Shown here piece after piece: positions 62,157-64,000 of a stretch of 64,000 nucleotides of DNA. Below the pieces are notes generated by a model that was not told the origin of the DNA, did not search any database, and worked only from the letters and a program-made list of their open reading frames with translations. Position 1 is the first letter of the stretch, and each line of letters starts with the position of its first letter. Origin of the DNA: Gemmatimonadaceae bacterium (GTDB taxonomy: Bacteria > Gemmatimonadota > Gemmatimonadetes > Gemmatimonadales > Gemmatimonadaceae); assembly GCA_025934775.1 (NCBI GenBank), contig JAICWO010000018.1:1-64000 (forward strand), in the 5' to 3' direction. A program made the translations under genes and the position numbers.

Positions 62157-63065
62157 TCAGCGCGCCAACCGCGGAACGAGGAGTCGCACCGCCAGCGGCT
62201 CGACCACCGCGGTGAACGGCGTCACGCCCATCAGCTCCCCATCGGCTTGCCAGGGGAGCGGCGGCACGGTGTCGACGCGAATCACGCGACCCCGGACGTA
62301 CGACATGCACGGATCCGAGCGGAAATCCGCTCGCAGCAGACGCCAGGTGATCCGCAGCGCGTCGCGCAGCGTGGCGGGCGAAAAAATGCAGGCGTCGAGA
62401 AAGCCATCGTCCGTGCGAATCTCCGGTCCCAACGTGATTCGGTTGCCGAGCACCGCGCCGAAATTCGCGATCATCACCGCGGCGGCCCGACGTTCGTTCG
62501 CCACTCCGTCCACCGTGACGCGCGCGACGAAGAACTGCCGCCGCACGACCGCCCGGATCGCCGCCCGACCACCCATGATCGTGTACGCGAGTACCCCCAA
62601 ACGACGCTTGAGCCAGCCCGGCGTTTCCGCGACCATCGACGCGTCGATCCCCACCCCCGCCGCGATCGCGAAGCGCTTGCCGGACTCGAACCGTCCGACG
62701 TCGATCAGGAGCTCGTCTGCCGAGAGAAGCATCGGCACCGCGCGGCGAATCGAGAGCGGGATGCCGACGGCGCGCGCGAGAAGGTTGCCCGTACCGCCCG
62801 CGAGGACGCCGATCGGCGTCTGGCTCCCGGCGAGCGCGGTCGCGACCTCCATCACCGTTCCGTCGCCGCCGAGCGCGAACACCGCGTCGTAATGCGGCGC
62901 GTGGTGCAGCGCCAACTCCGCGGCGTGCCCGGCGCGCTCGGTGAATACCAGATCGCATTCGACCGAGCGGCTCGCCAGCGCGTTGCGTGCGCTCTCGGCG
63001 AGCCGTCGGCCCCGGCGTGCCGCCGGGTTGGCGATGATGATCGCTCGTCGGATCAGGGATGCCAC
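62157..63065 (-). CDS. Diacylglycerol/sphingosine kinase-like lipid kinase
   Basis: Protein of 302 aa. DAGK catalytic domain: IIIANPAARRG, ALGGDGTVMEVATAL (GGDGT) and LAGGTGNLLARA, then the C-terminal lobe (ERRAAAVMIANF, DDGFLDACIF). Likely phosphorylates diacylglycerol or undecaprenol-type lipids. The GTG at 63065 is the closest start to IIIANP; it overlaps the TamB-like gene by 13 bases. Confidence 0.85.
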   Translation of the reverse strand: MASLIRRAIIIANPAARRGRRLAESARNALASRSVECDLVFTERAGHAAELALHHAPHYDAVFALGGDGTVMEVATALAGSQTPIGVLAGGTGNLLARAVGIPLSIRRAVPMLLSADELLIDVGRFESGKRFAIAAGVGIDASMVAETPGWLKRRLGVLAYTIMGGRAAIRAVVRRQFFVARVTVDGVANERRAAAVMIANFGAVLGNRITLGPEIRTDDGFLDACIFSPATLRDALRITWRLLRADFRSDPCMSYVRGRVIRVDTVPPLPWQADGELMGVTPFTAVVEPLAVRLLVPRLAR

Positions 63066-64000
63066 GTCTGCGAGAACGAGATGCTGAACTGCGTCGGCGT
63101 TGGCTGTAGGCCGTTGAGCAGTTGCAGCTGCTGCGTGCCGCACACCCGGCTGGAGGTCGGCGGATCGATGGCGATCTGCATCGAGAGCGCGGGGTTGAAC
63201 GGGAACCGGTACTCCGCCTTCGCGCCCACACCGCTGAGCGGATTAGCGCGCGCCTGGTTGCCGCTCAGCGCGCACAGTCCGGTGTTCAGGCTGAGATACA
63301 GATCGTGGCCGACCGCCGTCTCGGCGTTGAGCGTTGCGCCGTACAGGCTGTATTTGAGATTCTCGACCGAAAATGCGTTCGCGCCCTGCGTTGGCTGCGT
63401 TGCGCCGAACTGAAGACTGAACACGTCCACTGCGGAACCGAGCGTCTGCCGGAGGCGATCGGTCGCGACGGCGCTCAGCGTCGGCGTCAGCACTGACGCG
63501 AGCACCTCACTCGCCTGCTGGTTGCTCGTGAAGTCGAGCCCAGGCCGGCCGATCAGCAGGTAGCTCAGGATGTCGGACGTCGACAGCTCGTACCCCGCGT
63601 CGGAGCTGAATGTGATCCCGTAGTTCGGCAGGCGACCCGCCGCCTCCACGAAGACGCCGAGATCGCGATCGCGCGCCTGTCGCACGTTGTACTGCGCCTT
63701 GATGTCGATGACCGGAAACTCCGGCGGTCCGTCGAAGGTCACGGTGCCGCCCTGGAGCACCTGAAACTCACGCTGCACCAGCCCCAGATCCAGGTTGAAC
63801 GTGCCGCTGCGCGTGAAGAGCTGTCCCTCGAGCTGCAGGTTCGGAATGAGCTCGCCCGTTTTCGCCAGTCGCCGCGTCGAGCTTTCAGTCGACTTGTTGA
63901 GCACGAGCTGACCGGTGCCGAGAATCACGTTCGCTTCGGCGGACTTGAGCCGCACGTCCTCGCCGAGCGTGATCGTCACGTTCGGATTGAGGTTGGTGAG
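63053..64000 (-). CDS. TamB-like translocation/assembly protein, C-terminus (partial)
   Basis: The visible 315 residues run off the right edge. Long beta-rich repeats (NVTITLGEDVRLKSAEANVILG, GELIPNLQLEGQLFTRSGTFNLDLGL, GGTVTFDGPPEFPVIDIKAQYNV) then DILSYLLIGRPG and a terminal strand SFSQTWHP fit the DUF490/TamB C-terminal domain. It bridges inner and outer membranes for lipid transport and barrel assembly. First gene of the kinase-peptidase operon. Confidence 0.85.
   Translation of the reverse strand, partial: LTNLNPNVTITLGEDVRLKSAEANVILGTGQLVLNKSTESSTRRLAKTGELIPNLQLEGQLFTRSGTFNLDLGLVQREFQVLQGGTVTFDGPPEFPVIDIKAQYNVRQARDRDLGVFVEAAGRLPNYGITFSSDAGYELSTSDILSYLLIGRPGLDFTSNQQASEVLASVLTPTLSAVATDRLRQTLGSAVDVFSLQFGATQPTQGANAFSVENLKYSLYGATLNAETAVGHDLYLSLNTGLCALSGNQARANPLSGVGAKAEYRFPFNPALSMQIAIDPPTSSRVCGTQQLQLLNGLQPTPTQFSISFSQTWHP

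Overview
The window reads as chromosomal DNA from a high-G+C, Gram-negative-type (diderm) bacterium. Outer-membrane biogenesis genes are frequent: an LpxL-type acyltransferase, an MsbA-type lipid exporter, a TamB-like protein, an Omp85-like barrel, several signal-peptide beta-barrels and lipoproteins. The mix of these with a PglZ-domain response regulator, tdh-kbl and many unrecognised secreted proteins suggests Gemmatimonadota. That placement is inference from gene content, not a measured phylogeny.

Layout. 1-111 (minus) is the 5' end of a 23S rRNA gene that leaves the window on the left. It has its own promoter-like sequence and a leader of about 210 nt, and instead of a 16S gene there is a divergent RlmI-like 23S rRNA methyltransferase. 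0.5-9.2 kb holds DNA repair (mutM), a cation efflux protein, small genes with strong terminators, a tiny lysine-rich protein and the threonine-catabolic pair tdh-kbl. 9.2-12.4 kb holds alkyl-adenine glycosylase, an NYN/LOTUS RNA-binding nuclease-like protein and YjbQ. 12.4-18.1 kb is a signalling-envelope operon: NtrY-like kinase, two duplicated membrane/coiled-coil miniproteins, NtrX/NtrC-like sigma-54 activator, bactofilin-like/Omp85 barrel and a DUF4390-like protein. 18.1-24.7 kb has an HNH nuclease, amidohydrolase, PHP phosphoesterase, PBP1A and tyrS. 24.7-32.2 kb (minus) is a tightly coupled six-gene operon from a PorX-like regulator through MsbA, glycosyltransferase, LpxL and a lone DppC permease to a class V aminotransferase.

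32.3-36.1 kb has a DnaB-C-like ATPase without its N-terminal domain, and a TPR/CsgG-like lipoprotein with an outer-membrane protein. 36.2-45.7 kb carries the familiar yebC-ruvC-ruvA ... ruvB-queA-tgt-yajC order, split by an aminotransferase and an oppositely oriented lipoprotein/OMP pair. 45.7-52.9 kb is def-fmt-rsmB-PASTA miniprotein-rpe-thioredoxin-YbbR-tsaD-lgt, almost all with overlapping stops and starts. 52.9-64 kb (mostly minus) has a cytochrome c-FTR1 fusion, acpS/HAD/EamA genes, a C40 peptidase, a multi-sensor hybrid kinase, a diacylglycerol-kinase-like enzyme and the C-terminus of TamB.

Three genome-scale signals cut across the genes. (1) Five non-coding spots carry phase-perfect heptanucleotide repeats (GGANNNT-like), two of them folded back as inverted arms between convergent genes. 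(2) About nine genes have a TANNNT -10-like hexamer only 5-9 nt before the start codon and no clear Shine-Dalgarno sequence, which points to leaderless transcripts. (3) A MITE/REP-like palindrome sits between def and fmt. No CRISPR array, tRNA, insertion sequence or prophage was found.
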